Shown: positions 25,301 through 36,492, counted from the stretch's first letter. The stretch: DNA of 64,000 nucleotides from Rhipidocladum racemiflorum (GCA_036346355.1 CM070577.1:50726309-50790308); one strand, 5' to 3'. Notes: generated by a model not told the origin, from the letters alone. Program-made: numbers and translations.

Positions 25301-26810
25301 ACTTTCTTCCCACACGGGCTCTCAACTGAGATAGTCCTTCGTCCACAATCCAATACCGCCTTGTGCTTGGATAACCAATCCATTCCCAATATGACGTCTA
25401 AGGTCTGGGTCTCCAAAATTATAAGGTTTGCTAGGAACTCTATTCCATCTATTAGTATTCTCACCCCGGAACATCCTACTTCCGTTCGGAGTTCGGAACC
25501 AGGGGTTTGAACTAAAAGCATGCACTTAAGTCTTGCAATCCTCAAATCATTTCTAGTAGCAAAGCCTTGCGAAACAAACGAATGCGAAGCTCCAGAGTCA
25601 AACAAAACTGTTGCGATGCGAGTTAACAAGTAACTTACCCGACGACGTCGTAGCATGCGGTGCATCTGCGCGGTGACATGGTTGACTCGGCCTCTCACCA
25701 CGATGCAGGGTGTGGCTCTGGTCTTTGGCGTCCTAGCTGGGTGGTTCCTAGATTGAAGCGAATCGGGGTCGCTCTGCTGTCTTCTTTGGACAAGCTGTTG
25801 GCAAAGTGTCTGGCTCGTTGCGATTGTAGCGGCGTCTCATTTGTTCCTATTGCACAGGAGTAAGCGTTTCTAGCGGGTGAAGTGCAGTAGTTTTGATTGA
25901 TGTGTCTTGGTCTTTGGGGATGGTGTCCTGTTGCATTCTGTGGTTGGAATCTGAAAAATTGATTTGGTGCAACTCTCGGTATTTGTTGCGTTCCTGGCGT
26001 GATCCTTCTTTGTTGCATCCTGCGCTTCCTATTCTCATCCAGTTCCTTGCGCTTGTCCTCAAGAATAAGCGCCTTATTCACCAACTCTTGGAAATCTGGG
26101 AAGGTGTGGGTGATCAACCCTACTTGCAATCTGAGTTAAGTCCCTTCATAAGCGAGGCTGCCTGGATTTATCTCGTCGCTAAATCCTCAGTGCGTAGCGT
26201 GCTAGGCTGTGTGAACTTGTTCAGGTAGTCGACCCTTTGGCTGATTACCTTGCTTGATGCTCTGAACTCCTCCTTCTTAAGGTCCATGATTCCTTCAGGC
26301 ACGTGATCTTGTCGAATGCATTTGTGAACTCTTCCCAAGTGATATCTTGAGGGTTCTCTGCGTGGCACGAAATTCTCCCACCATTCGGCGGTTGTTCTTC
26401 CAAGCGATGAGAAGCGTAGAGTACCTTCTCATTTCCTATGCATTGAGCTATGTGTAGCTTCCTCTCGATTGATCTTAACCAATCATCGGCCTCCAATGGA
26501 TTGGCATTTCCAGAGAAAGTGGGTGGGTGAGTTCTCATGAACTCACAGCGACCTTGTATTACGCGTGGTCACGATTAACTTGATTAGCGTGGCCTGAGCG
26601 ATGGCGTGCTGCATTTGTTGCATCATAGCATGCATTAAGCGAGTGCAGGCAGCAAGAAAAGCTCAAATTCTGCATATCAGCGGTGGTCTGGTGCTCCATC
26701 ATTGGGGTTTCTGTTGGCGAGAACCACTCCCATTGCTTCCAAAGTTTCCACGGGTGTTCACCATCTGTCGATTTGCTCTAGGTTTAGAGATGAGAGGGAA
26801 ACAAGAATAG
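22332..26810 (-). pseudogene. Tekay-like gag-pol polyprotein (many frameshifts)
   Basis: On minus, gag at about 26540-25700 has PPTFSGNANPLEADDWL. Protease at 25701-25300 has the active site LFDSGASHSFV and ILGMDWL. RT covers 25050-24440 with MCIDYRALNEDTVK and the catalytic VFIDDILVYSK. RNase H lies near 24300-23900 (DASRQGLGCVLMQ, EVYTDHKSLKYI). Integrase spans 23750-22850 with WEEIGMDFITGLPKT, DRLTKVAHFIP and MPYHPQTDGQTERVNQ. Past it, near 22450-22340, a frame-broken chromodomain-like tail leads into the purine tract. Small indels break the frame every few hundred bases, so no functional protein is made. Confidence 0.85.
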
Positions 26811-27266
26811 ACAAGTAATATGGAACTTATGCGGGGCGAAAGGGGTAACTTTAAGGTCCAACTTTATTATTAATAACTTGGTATGGCTGCTTACAGTGCC
26901 TAAGGGCCTTGCAACACATACTGCACACTCAGCAAGCAATGAAAATCCAAATCGAACTAACTCTGGAGTCTAACGCCTAAAGGGTGACTCTTTCTTCTAT
27001 GACGCGACTCGGCGAAGGGGCCTCACTACAGAACCTATGCTCACTCATCGAGAAAACCTCCATCTGTCACAAGAGTGCTTTACGTAAGAACTCGGAATTT
27101 TTAAATTGTGACAAGGTAAGGGCAAATTTCAGCAAGAGACAAGAAAAGAGAGAAGGGGATAAGTCGAGAGGTCATTTCTTATCTTGACAAACTTTTAGCT
27201 TTTAGAAAATAGGTTTTATCCTCACTACGACCATTCTATCTTTGGGTTGAGCCTACGGTCAAGTAT

Positions 27267-27279
27267 GGCTCTGATACCA
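27267..27279 (-). other. primer-binding site, initiator tRNA-Met
   Basis: TGGTATCAGAGCC on minus, four bases after the end of the 5' LTR; complementary to the 3' end of plant initiator tRNA-Met. Confidence 0.9.
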
Positions 27280-27283
27280 CCTC

Positions 27284-30200
27284 TGTCGGGACCCCGAATT
27301 TGCAAATCCGGACCCTCTGTGTATTCAGCACTAGTCCAGGAACGCGCTAGTGCACACAGTCTTAACATCGGTAAATATCACAATCATACCAATCGATATT
27401 ATCAACGTACTTTATTTAAATAACCAAATAGGTTACTTGACCTTATGGTCAAGTTACAAATATATGCCTTGCAAGGCAAAACTGATTCAGAGAAAAGTAG
27501 TAGCAGCGGAAAAACAACGAAGGTAACATCGTGGCGCCATCCAGTATACCACAGGCAACTGGCCCGGTGGCTCGCATCCCTAAGTAGGCGGGTCCTCTTG
27601 GAATTCCTCCTCCAAAGTGGCGTAATCTCCTCTTCAACTGATATTGTGTTGAGGCAAGGGTGAGTACTTGGTACTCGGCAAGTCATGCCTGAGAATGCAA
27701 GCTAATATACTATATGCATGGCTTGGTACAAAGGAATAGCTTAAGGTATATTTGCGATAAATGACTTTTGACAAGTAATATAAGTAGATTCAAAGCGGTA
27801 GAAATAAGTAAAGCATAAATAACTTTTGAGAAGTTTAATAAACATTTTCCCCATCCTAAACCACATTTCCAACATCTTCATTACTAAACCAAACCAACCT
27901 TTCAAAACCAAGTTATTTTTGAGAAAATCTAACCCTTATTGTAATCCCGAGCATTGTCGATCACAGTGGACTCGGCTATTTAAATAGATTCTAAACTCTG
28001 CAGAGGTTATGCACTTTACCCACAAGATACGAGTCAAACACCACAAAGGCGAGTTCAGTAACAAAGCCTTTGGAAGCCTCAAATAACACAGTGGTCCTCT
28101 CGGTTCGTGCTCTACACCATCCCTTCCCTTAGCCAAGGCGAAGTATGGGACCAACACACCGTTAGATGGGTATCGGCCACGACCACGACACGCTCCCCGA
28201 TACAATCACACAAGCGGTGTAATTGACACCCTGAGGCTCCACAAGTGAGTCCTTAGCGACTTAGTCAACTAGGGCCGTCCCATTCCCACCATGTGGTTGC
28301 AAGTATGACCAGTTCAAAGGCTTGCAAGGTTAAGTCCTTAGAGTGACCAGGGCAAGACTACCCAAGAACCAAATCAACATTCCCAATGCCACAACCGCCC
28401 ACTGATTACTCTTGCCACATGCCCGGTCGAAAGCGTTTATCAAACCCGATTGATTACCATGCACCACGTGCCATCAACATCACATGATACTTTTCCAAAA
28501 CAGGTTCAATATATCATTAAGTCAATATTAACATTTGATTGTCCAAAATCATGTTATGAGCACGTAAGGCAGTCTAAGCGTTATACTACAACGATCTAAA
28601 CCCATGTTGGCGATTTAATAATGTCCAACTAGTAATCCACAACTAGGGTGACAAGGGATCATGGCACATACTTAGATAATCAAGGTGTCATACTGACAAA
28701 TTGGTATTTATCTAACCCCCATGTTTAAACAAAGTATTTTTCTAATTGAACTAGCATGCAATAGTTTAAATCAAAATAGTTTTGAAATAGGATCAACATG
28801 GTCAAAGCACAACTTGCCTTCAAAAGCACTTGCTCTTGGTCTTGAGTTGGATCTGAGTCAATACTTCTCCTTCGAGTCCTTAGGCACTTCAACGTCTACT
28901 CGTAAAGCGTGCAAATAGCAATACACAAATAAACAATAGGCAAAAACATCCCAAAACTCCAAATAAAATCCATAAACAGAGAGAACATAATTTTCTGGAT
29001 TTTTAGAAACTGGAATAAATCAAATTTGGAGTTAAAAGCATAAAGTTATGATTTATTAAAGTTTAAATAATCAATTAAATAATATTACAGAGAAAAACTT
29101 TAGTCCAAAAATTAAATAAAATTCATATTTAGGTAGATCTCAATTTTATACAAATTTAGAAATTTGAATCACTCAAATCGGAGTTGAAACGCAAAAGTTA
29201 TAAGCGTTTGAAGTTTTGAAATTCAAATCAATTATTAAACCGATTTATTAAATCATTTTCTTTTGCGGAAATTAATTATTGCGTCGGCAAGGACACGTGT
29301 CGGCTCTGATTGGCTGGTCGACGTCCACCGGCTCATGGGCTCGGCTCACGGCGCGGTTCGGTCCACGGTGGACCGGTCCACGGCTTCGGTGAGGTCGACA
29401 TGTGGGACCCACTGTCGATCGCGAGGTCTCACGCAAGCGGTGACGTGTGGGCCCTCGACATCGCGGGGCCAGCGTGTCGAGACACGCTCACACGCCAGCG
29501 TCACGGCCGACGCGTCGGTCCACCTTCCCAACACGTGGCGCAATCTCGGCCGTTGGTTTGAAAATCCACGGCGCGGATTAGATCCAGGGTTAACACGTTG
29601 AAACTACTCGTTGATCGTGGGCCGTTCGATTTAGATCGGACGGTCCAGATCTAATCCTATAATAACACTACTACGGCACGTGGCAATTGTGAACCGTTGG
29701 ATCTTGATCCAACGGTCCAGATCCAATCGGGTTGGGGACACGTGAACTCACCTCAACCGCACGATCAAGATCGGACGGTCCTGAGCTCGCGAGGTCGATG
29801 GCGGCGTGGCGGCGCTGCGACCACCGGAGACGGAGGCGGCGACGAGCCCGACGGCGTTCGGGTTGCTCGTGAAGTGAAGGGTCTCTTCGGTGCGTCCTCG
29901 TCACGGGATTCGGATCTGGGCTCCTTCTCGGCGGAAGACCAGACGGCGGCGGAATCGAGCAAAACCGCTGGCGGTCACTTCCTCCAACTACGGCGAGCTC
30001 GCACGGGCAAACGACGGCGGCTCAGGCGAGATGGCTCGGGGGAACGGGTGCGCAAGGATGAGGGCAACCTCGGGGGACGTCTCACGCTTTAAATAGCCTC
30101 GGCGTTCGTGCGAAGGCGGAAACCTAGTTCTACACGGCGGAGTGCGGCGGCGGAGTCGGCTTCGGACTCGGCGAAGACGACGACGCCAGCCGCCCACGTG

Positions 30201-30712
30201 GCGCGATCAGCGGCCACGATCGCCGCAGCGCGATCGGATCCGGGCGAATGCGGCTCGAACCGTATGGCGGATCTCGGTAGTTGGATCTTGTTCCAACGGT
30301 TGGGATTGATTAGGTTTAGGAGTGGGTTCGGTCGAGTCACGTGGCTCGGTCGGACTCGAACTTCGAGTCTGACTCGGGCTCGATCGGATGAACAATGATA
30401 GGCTTCGGTTTGGATTTCCAGCGATTTAATATTTAAAATAATTCCCAGTAATTCATTTAATTCATTAAAAATAGCAAAATACTTAGAAAAATTCCATAAA
30501 AATTCTGGGAAATATTTTGGATCATTTTGGACTCAAATAAAATATTTCCAACAAAATTTTATTTGCAAAATTAAATTCCTTAATTATTTCAAAATGGAAT
30601 AAATTCAAATAAATTCCAAATAAATCCAAATAAATTCCAGAAAATTCCAAAAATTCACCAAAGTGCCAAATCACACATGAATTTAAGAAAAGCAAAATTT
30701 TGGGGTGTTACA
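27284..30712 (-). repeat. 5' LTR of the Tekay-like element
   Basis: 3429 bp, paired with 18873-22316. Followed by the right copy of GATAC at 30713-30717. Open frames in its GC-rich part are the same shadows as in the other LTR. Confidence 0.9.
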
Positions 30713-30717
30713 GATAC

Positions 30718-31449
30718 CTGGATTAGCAGCTGCACCTTGAACTTGCGGACAAGGGAGTTGTGCATGTTGCGGCAAACGCTCTGGAACTGGAAGATGTTCT
30801 GGAGGATGAGGATGAGTCGGTGGAAACCATTGCTGCCCTCGGAATCGACCTCGCTGCATCCTGACTTCTGAATGGTGGTGGTGGCGGCCGCCATCCACGC
30901 CCAAAACCACCTCCACCGCCTCTTCCCCAGTGATTCCAACCCTGATCTGCCATTTTAACCACTGAAGCAAAGGATGGATTTCCCTTCCCTTTTCCACAGA
31001 AATCACTAGCAAAACTCAACAACCGAGGATTAGGAGGAAGGAAATCACCCTGAGAAACAGGAAAACAATCAGAAACGGAAAAACTTACCGGAGGAAAGCA
31101 AATCGCTACGGATCCAGACGAACGCTTGACGCGCCATCTGAGCCCTAGCTCGAACAGAAAGGGGATCGGGGATGATCCAAAGCTGGCCAAAGAAATTTTC
31201 TAGATCCCCATTCTCACCTTCGACTGCCTTTGGGCCCCGGAGTTCAAACTTGTCGTCCCGAAAATGCCCTTCAATGATCGGCGTATTTGCGGAGCAATCC
31301 GATCCGGACCCTCCAGGTGGCGATGGTCGACAAGTAGAGAGACGCACCTCGATTTTTTCTCGACAGAGATCCTGCCGCTGCTCGTCGAGGAACGTTGTCA
31401 CCAAGTCGCCTCCCTGAGCACTCGTCTCCCCATTTTCTAGAGCTGCCAT
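30718..31449 (-). pseudogene. LINE 2 5' region and ORF1 N-terminal part
   Basis: Right of the gypsy insertion LINE 2 continues to its 5' end. An ATG at 31449 opens a 127-codon frame (MAALENGETSAQGG..) that stops at 31069. The probable ORF1 start is MADQGWNHWGRG at 30953, with a Gly/Arg/Pro-rich N terminus reading towards the zinc knuckles at 18830. The frame shifts between the two halves, so the product is broken. The role of the first frame is unknown. Confidence 0.55.
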
Positions 31450-31467
31450 CTCATTTCTAAGAAAAAA

Positions 31468-31681
31468 TAGGATAGATGGTGATAGGGCCTTACCATTTAA
31501 CACTGATTCTGAGTGGGATTTATCTATGTCCTCCCCATCCCCTAGCACAAATTCAGTATCTTCTAAAGCTAAGTTCAGCCTTCCTAGAAGATCAGCAACA
31601 CCATCCTGATGTCTGTCTGTCTTCTCCAATCTCCATTAACTTCTCCTCCAATCGTGATAGACCACTATCCATCTTCGCCAT
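31468..31681 (-). pseudogene. LINE 1 ORF1, N-terminal codons
   Basis: ATG at 31681 opens MAKMDSGLSRLEEKLMEI. A one-base shift then leads to EKTDRHQDGVADLLGRLNLA, and the frame is open up to the duplication at 31483-31468. The same frame resumes at 12823. The N-terminal segment is helical and charged, as usual for LINE ORF1 proteins. Confidence 0.75.
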
Positions 31682-31965
31682 TGAGAGAAGCTCGAAATCT
31701 CCCCCCTCAGCAGGTTCGCCCCGACAATCAGTCCGCAAGCAGCACAAAGTAAGCAATGGAAAGCTAAATCACCTCAAAATTTGTCCCAAATTGATACCAC
31801 CTCCTGAACTTCGCTCGCAGGAAGTTCGCTGTAGTTCATCCACCCACGAATGAGAGTCCAGTGAGAAAAACCCAAGCAGCTCGATTAGAGGAATTGACTG
31901 CAATTTCGAGCTCCCGACCTTGGATCACACTCCGACAAAGATGATTCTCGGTAGGGAGAAAAGAT
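31468..31965 (-). mobile_element. LINE 1, 5' end
   Basis: Continuation of LINE 1 beyond LINE 2. Its left edge is the second copy of the 16-bp duplication. A diverged second copy of 31654-31964 lies at 35975-36286. Homology between the copies stops at 31964, which probably marks the LINE 1 5' end. No target duplication matching the 3' flank at 5904 was found. Confidence 0.75.
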
Positions 31966-31977
31966 TCTGCATCATAC

Positions 31978-32387
31978 CTGTATGTTTGTATTGTTCCATC
32001 GCTACTTGCCAATCTTTGCTGCCCTTTCACAAGATTGTGCTTGTTTTTCATATGATTCCAGAACACAGTTATGCCTCTCATGGTATTTTTATAGCCCTTG
32101 TAACTGCACTTCTTGCATTTTGCCCATTGCTCTCTCACCTCAACACCATCTGGTCCTATTTTCGTCACCCAAAAATCATCATAGTGTTTCCAAACCTTGG
32201 AGGTCTTTGCCTTCTTAGAGGGGGGGATTCATTTTCTTCAGGTTGACTTCTTGTTTCCCCTTCATCATTACTAGTTGCAACTTCCGGTAATTGGAGTAAG
32301 CTTAGTGTAGCCACACTTTCACTAAGTGGGGCAGGATGTTCTGCCTCACTACCACCAACATTTGCACTCACGCTTCCTGATTCCATT
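31978..32387 (-). pseudogene. BED-type zinc-finger exon (hAT transposase N terminus)
   Basis: On minus: acceptor TTTATTTCAG, ATG at 32386, an acidic Ser/Glu-rich leader, then the BED signature KVWKHYDDFWV, CKKCSYKG and HMKNKH. The exon ends ACATACAG|GTATGA, a good donor. BED fingers bind DNA and stand at the N terminus of many hAT transposases. The leader and finger are in different frames; one extra C in the C run at 32220-32226 would join them, so this copy carries a 1-bp deletion. The next exon is missing. Confidence 0.65.
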
Positions 32388-33470
32388 CTGAAATAAATTA
32401 TAATAACAAAATATATTAAAGCACAGTACTGCACGCCCTCCCTTTTGAGATATTATATCATGTACAAATGTAAGTAAAATAAAATCATCAGCATATGCAG
32501 TTTTGTTAGACCATAGGCATATCAGATAAAGAGGCATAAATTTGATTATAGACATGGCCATGAATACCGTTCCAACAGTATACCGTTGGCTAGTATCCCT
32601 CTAATCAATAAGCAGACCATTCAGAGAATAACACTACTTGACAGAATAGCATCTATCTTAGCTCATTACTGGCAAGCAAGGTAACCGCAATCTTCTTGAT
32701 CAGATCAACTCAGCCCTACACAATTAAACACTATAAACAAATGTCCTACTGCCATTTTCCCATTTACATAGCAATCAGAAAAGCAATATCTTGCATGAAG
32801 AAATGTCATTTCTATAAGTCCCTCTTTGATTGAGCATATCAAAAGATAGTGTACATAAATTTTGAACCATGCAGCTCTAAGAGTGAAGCAAACAAAATAG
32901 CACAACAACGAAATTGATATACCTCTAAATCCTGTAAGGACTCGCAACGTGTTATTAAGCAAACAAAATAAAAATAAAAATTATAGTATGACAATGATAT
33001 TTATAGGGTAAAGCAAATCATGTGTGCCATTTTTACACCAAAGCATTTTTGGTGGCACAACTTCTTACACCTACAGGGGCTAGATCATCAAGGACATACA
33101 TGATCACCAAAACTATTGCATTGAAGGAACTTTTGATCATGTATATGCATCAGAGTACCTGTAGGGACGATAGCTATTTCAGGTCCCTTGATCTCACCTC
33201 TAAGAAAAACTACTTGTGGTTTAATCATGACCTCTCTGTTCCCTTTTCCAAGAATTCTTGGCAGCTTCAGTAGATGAACCACTAGAATCTCCACCTATAC
33301 AGATTAATGTAAAAACATACACTGTAAGTCGTTAATGGCCATTTTAAAAACGTGCTAAACCTTTTGCTTTATGAAATTTGATAAAATATATGAGAAACAT
33401 ATTAGTTAGCCTTACAAGCACCAAAATATGCACCTGGTTAGTGACAGAGCAACTTTTTCATTATGATTCT
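32388..33470. other. gene-free, probably intron of the hAT-type gene
   Basis: AT-rich with no convincing coding frame. Position between the BED exon and the GC-rich block suggests intron or 5' leader of the same minus-strand unit. Confidence 0.35.
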
Positions 33471-33479
33471 TGTGTAGCC

Positions 33480-33815
33480 CAAGCGGCCCAGCCCCAATGC
33501 AGTGAGCGTCAGGCGTTGGGAGCAGGGGCGGCCGCCGGCGCTGGGACCTCCGGGAGCGATGGCAGGTGGCTGGCGTTGGGACCAGGGGAGGGTGACGGGA
33601 GCGGCGCCGGGAGCTCCCGGAGCAAGGGCGGGCGGCGGGATCTTCGGGAGCACGGGCGGCGGGGCGGGCCGGGGCCGAGAGCGGGCTGGGGTAGGTGCCG
33701 GGCGCCAGGGGCGGGGGCGGGCGCCGGGAGCGGGGGATGGCAGCGGGCAATGGTTGGGACCCGGGAGCCTGGGCGTCGGCACAACAGGGAGCAAGATTGG
33801 GGATTTAGGGTTGGC
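33480..33815. other. GC-rich block with CGGGAGC repeats
   Basis: Very GC-rich, with many short irregular GGGAGC and GCGGGCGCCGGG repeats that leave open frames on both strands. The frames are compositional and give Pro/Ala/Arg-rich nonsense. It may be the first exon or promoter of the hAT-type unit (inference). Confidence 0.4.
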
Positions 33816-34089
33816 TGCTCCCTCCTGCTGCTGTAGACTACTAGACTGTAGTGGATGGACCTAGTGGTGCACTGGTGCTACGATATGAGTATGGGCGTAT
33901 GGCCCATGGGCTATGGGCAAGTAGGGAGCTGCCCCGTTTGGTGACTTGGTGAGTGGGCTAAACTGAAGTTTTAAAGAGGTGGAAATTCGGATATTATCCG
34001 ACAGATAGTATCCAAAAAATGATCGGATATTATCCGACAGATATTATCTGTAGGATCGAAGTATACGGATATAGCAATGAGAGGGGTGG

Positions 34090-35215
34090 TGAATGATTGT
34101 GTGGAAGCTAAAACCAAATCTTTGATCTATTAAAACTTCACCCCAAAACGGAACCAAATAATTGCCCCGTATTTGACAAAAACAGATTGATAGAGGTTCG
34201 GTAAATCGCGAATTCCCATAGATCCAACCGTTGGATCGATCTAAAATTTGGACACAAGAAACTAGATTCCAGTACGAATCAAACCCAAAAAGAATAAGCT
34301 TGATCGGACGTATGGATCAAAAGTTATGAACCTTGCAAGATTGCTGTGACATAACTTGACAAAAACTGATCTAATCAAAACTTGTAGATTAATCAAGAAC
34401 GACAAAAGATTAATCAACTAAATTTTGAGGAACTCTAAATCAATACCCTAGAGAGGTTTTGGATGGATCAAATCAAGATGAAACTCAAAGAACAAAAACT
34501 AATCTAGAACCAAAACAAGCATGCAAAGAAGAGCCAAAACAGGAAACATCAGAGCAACGCGTGTGCCTTTGTAGAGCTTGGACATCTTGTACGCAAAGGA
34601 TCTGGAAGAATTGATCTTTATTTCTTTTTTATCTAAAGTACTCCAATCAAAAGAGTACAAACCCTAAAGCTCTAATTGATGCCCTTCAACAGGAGACAAC
34701 CCCTCATATTTAAAGGAGCAAAATACAAGGAGTCATGAATACAATTCCTACTCTTAATCCTAGAAGGAGTCCTACTCCTAATCCTAGAAAGAGTATGTAT
34801 TCAACACAACTCCTCTTGGCCCAACCTGGCCGAGTACAACTCTTGCACGTGTATGGCAACCCTACCATACTCACGTGACTAACAACTCTGCACGCGTATG
34901 GCCCACCTGCCATACTCACGTGACTAACCATTCTTCATATGCACCATTTTCTTAGCCCGAACGTCCCGCATGACATCCTTAACCACCAAGACCTCAGTTC
35001 CTCCTGAACCTAGTCCTGAACATCAGTTCCTCCATGAAACTAGTTCCGGTCCCGTCATCGACCACGTTCGCCCTCGAGCAACACCTGCACATGAACAAAC
35101 CACAAAACAATTCTGAGCACAAGTTCGCAACTTGACTCAACATTAGTCCATGTAAATACTCACATGAGCATTGCATACAATCAACGCAATTTCAATTCTT
35201 GGAAAACATCCAAAA
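34090..35215. other. unclassified repeat DNA
   Basis: No coding signal. Includes a local direct repeat of GTATGGC..CCTACCATACTCACGTGACTAAC at about 34850-34875 and 34885-34930. Probably part of an inserted element; family not recognised. Confidence 0.3.
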
Positions 35216-35228
35216 CCGAGCCAAACAC

Positions 35229-35755
35229 GTTCACGACAGACCAAACATTGGTCCGGCGCACACAGGGCAAAAACCCTAAAAAAGTCCATTCACGCCGGAC
35301 CAAACTCCGGTCCAGCGCAGCTCACGACGGACCAAATATTTCGTTCGGCGTACATGCGAAAGTCTCGGTTCAATTGAAAGAAAAACATGTTCAACAACAC
35401 GTTTACGACAGACCAAATTTTTGGTCCGGCGAACATGCAAAAACAACGCTCAAATATGCGTTCACGACGGACCAAGAATTTGGTCCGGTGTGCATGGTCC
35501 GGCATAACATAGAAGCTTACTGTTTTTGTAAAACTTGGTCCGGTACAAAACATGTTCACGACGAACTAAACAAAAATCAGTCCGGCGTACACATGAAGAA
35601 AGACCTTCAAATCACCGTTCACCACGGACCAAAAGTTTGGTCCGGCGCAAGCACGGAAAACGGTCCGGCGCAGATGGGGAACTTACTATTTTTCGAGGTT
35701 TGGTCTGGCGCCAATGCGAAACTTACTGTTTTTGTGAAATTCAGTCCGGCGCTAA
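35229..35755. repeat. array of about seven small palindromes GGACCAAA..TTTGGTCCGGCG
   Basis: Units near 35236, 35294, 35323, 35407, 35464, 35560 and 35621 have the plan CACGACGGACCAAA, 1-4 bases, TTTGGTCCGGCG, each followed by a different 35-80 base spacer often containing ACATGC. Each unit can fold into a hairpin with an 8-9 bp stem. A 216-codon open frame crosses the array but looks like a by-product of the repeats. Confidence 0.8.
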
Positions 35756-35974
35756 AAAAACCACATCTGCACACATTTGCAAATTCAAGTCTAAGCCAAT
35801 TTTTCAGCACATGATTTCACATTATCCGAGATATCCATATCCGTATCCCTATCCAGGACACCTTATCTGTATCCGAGCAAAATATTCGGATATCCGAAAA
35901 AATATCCGAATTGCTATCCGAGGCGTTTCGGTCGGTCGGTCGATCGGAAATTATCCGTACTATTATCACCCCTA

Positions 35975-36286
35975 GTGATAGACCACCATCCATCTTTGCC
36001 ATTGAGAGAAGCTCGAAATCTCCCCTCTCAGCAGGTTTGCCCCGACAATTAGTCCGCAAGCAGCACAAAGTAAGCAATTGAAAGCTAAATCACCTCAAAT
36101 TTTGTCCCAAATTGATACCACCTCCTGAACTTCGCTCGCAGGAAGTTCGCTGTAGTTCATCCACCCACGAATAAGAGTCCAGTGACGAAAACCCAAGCAG
36201 CTCGATTGGAGGAATTGACTGCAATATCGAGCTGCCGACCTTGGATCACACTCCGATAGAGATGATTCTTGATAGGGAGAAAAGAT
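35975..36286 (-). repeat. second copy of the LINE 1 5' end
   Basis: About 95% identical by eye to 31654-31964 and in the same orientation. It includes an ATG with MAKMDGGLSL at the hAT boundary. It starts exactly at the hAT terminus with GTGATAGA, an 8-base string that would fit a hAT target duplication, but no matching copy directly abuts another hAT end. Confidence 0.75.
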
Positions 36287-36492
36287 CGCCTTGTCAGTCG
36301 GATCGCCACATCTAGCGCGTCTGGATCCCAGATCGTTGGGCTGTATTACACTCGCAGGCCCAACAAAAGTAGCGGGCCAAGGTCTCTTAGGCCATTCCCC
36401 CCCCAAAAGCTAGCTCAATGAGGGGGTGCTCCTTCACCCTTATAAACCATGCTCAAACCCTCCCAACTTCCTATGTGGGACTATTCCCAACA
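36287..36492 (-). mobile_element. LTR fragment starting TGTTGGGAATAGTCCC
   Basis: On minus, a purine tract GCGGGGGAGAT (36502-36493) is followed by TGTTGGGAATAGTCCCACAT, a start seen in copia-type LTRs. The fragment stops where the LINE 5' copy begins. No partner LTR is present in the window. Confidence 0.5.

Larger units (their letters stand above)
18873..30712 (-). mobile_element. Tekay/Del-like chromovirus (Ty3/gypsy), full length but decayed
   Basis: 11.84-kb element on minus. LTRs of 3444 bp (18873-22316, 3') and 3429 bp (27284-30712, 5') begin TGTAACACCCC and end CCCGACA on minus. There is an initiator-Met primer site next to the 5' LTR, a G-rich purine tract next to the 3' LTR, and gag-protease-RT-RNase H-integrase order. 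Long LTRs and a chromodomain-like C terminus fit the Tekay/Del branch. The GATAC duplication is intact. It lies inside LINE 2 ORF1. Confidence 0.88.
12824..31467 (-). mobile_element. LINE 2 (non-LTR retrotransposon), split by a gypsy element
   Basis: Minus-strand LINE with a poly(A) tail (about 20 T at 12823-12842), ORF2 at 16932-13165 and ORF1 upstream. Its 5' end is at 31467, next to the right copy of the 16-bp duplication. ORF1 is interrupted by the gypsy element 18873-30712. Without that insert LINE 2 is about 6.8 kb. It differs from LINE 1 in sequence and in ORF1 domain order. Confidence 0.9.
31966..35974 (-). mobile_element. 5' half of a hAT-type transposon (probable)
   Basis: The right end read on minus begins TAGGGGTGATAATAGTACGG, with repeated GGATA and TATCCGA subterminal motifs at 35820-35960 and again near 33990-34080; these are typical of hAT ends. 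A BED zinc-finger exon lies at 32387-31978. The transposase catalytic region and the other terminus are absent: the sequence is cut at 31965 by LINE 1 DNA. The part 34090-35815 may be a later insertion. Family assignment is inferred. Confidence 0.5.

Noticed and set aside
5904..31967. Target-site duplication for LINE 1
   Set aside because: The 20 bases before the poly(T) at 5904 do not match those after 31965; the outer ends must have been altered.
33412..33864. Pro/Ala/Arg/Gly-rich open frames of 90-150 codons on both strands
   Set aside because: Compositional artefacts of a GC-rich repetitive block; no domain or splice context.
35229..35755. CRISPR-like array of repeats and spacers
   Set aside because: Units are imperfect, spacing varies, the setting is a plant nuclear repeat and no cas genes exist.
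35164..35814. 216-codon frame over the palindrome array
   Set aside because: Encodes repeated KxVWSG-like words from the DNA repeat; both strands are open for the same reason.
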